Assembly (NCBI GenBank): GCA_022705465.1
Contig: JAKJEK010000076.1
Span: 1 to 5,154, forward strand
Length of the DNA: 5,154 bases
Reading direction: 5' to 3'
Source of the DNA: Patescibacteria group bacterium
GTDB taxonomy: Bacteria > Patescibacteriota > UBA1384 > XYA2-FULL-43-10 > 1-14-0-10-43-13
Positions 5,108 to 5,154 of the stretch are shown in pieces. The notes beneath the pieces were generated by a model, which ran no database searches, was not told the DNA's origin, and saw nothing but the letters and a program-made list of their open reading frames with translations. How positions within the stretch are numbered: the stretch's first letter is position 1; each line of letters begins with the position of its first letter. Position numbers and translations under genes: made by a program.

Positions 5108-5154
5108 ATGCATAAAGAGATTGCTAGAGTTGGTTCAGACACTGTCGACCACAA
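5108..5154 (+). CDS. Start of a gene cut by the window end, unknown
   Basis: ATG at 5108 follows GGAGGG (5098-5103) at about 4-5 nt spacing and the perfect promoter at 5045-5073. Only 15 full codons are visible, reading MHKEIARVGSDTVDH, and the frame is open to the end. This is too little to assign a family. No signal peptide is evident in these residues. The strong promoter and ribosome binding site suggest an abundant protein. Confidence 0.75.
   Translation, partial: MHKEIARVGSDTVDH

Noticed and set aside
1..5154. CRISPR array, insertion sequence or att site at the tRNA
   Set aside because: No spaced direct repeats, transposase, integrase or duplicated tRNA 3' end is visible in the window.

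Overview
This is a bacterial window. It is moderately AT-rich, has consensus sigma70-type promoters and Shine-Dalgarno sites, and uses TGA as an ordinary stop for several genes, so the SR1/Gracilibacteria code is excluded. Small membrane proteins, a slipin, a His/Asp-rich small membrane protein of a kind I associate with Patescibacteria (CPR), and many unrecognised genes make a CPR lineage (for example Saccharibacteria-like) my best guess. That guess is weak, because no universal marker is present.

Left half, minus strand (about 2930 down to 1). Two divergent paralogues of the DUF1861/MTP family (CAZy GT108, beta-1,2-mannan transferase/phosphorylase type, relatives of GH130) flank a 150-residue multi-span membrane protein. 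The distal copy (3-1049) looks intact and has its own promoter. The proximal copy (1692-2869) carries a one-base frameshift near 1937-1939. The remaining C-terminal third is perfectly readable in the -1 frame down to a natural stop, so this is a recent pseudogene, a sequencing error, or a recoding site. Together they suggest turnover of a beta-mannan-like glycan or mannosides at or near the envelope.

Middle, plus strand (3010-4528). A tight three-gene unit encodes a 184-residue protein I cannot name (perhaps a degenerate GHKL/RsbW-like fold), a canonical slipin (stomatin/SPFH) with no NfeD partner, and a 66-residue two-helix membrane protein. It reads as a membrane-microdomain module and diverges from the mannan genes.

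Right part, plus strand. A good promoter (4540-4568) starts right after the slipin unit and drives a transcript with a leader of about 200 nt and then tRNA-Ile(GAT). The leader contains several compatible hairpins inside a closing helix. The tRNA is nested in two further 14-bp inverted repeats, the inner of which competes with the acceptor stem and covers the CCA end. This RNA architecture is the most unusual signal in the window. After a gene-free stretch, a perfect consensus promoter (TTGACA, 17 bp, TATAAT) and a strong ribosome binding site introduce a gene cut off by the window end after 15 codons.
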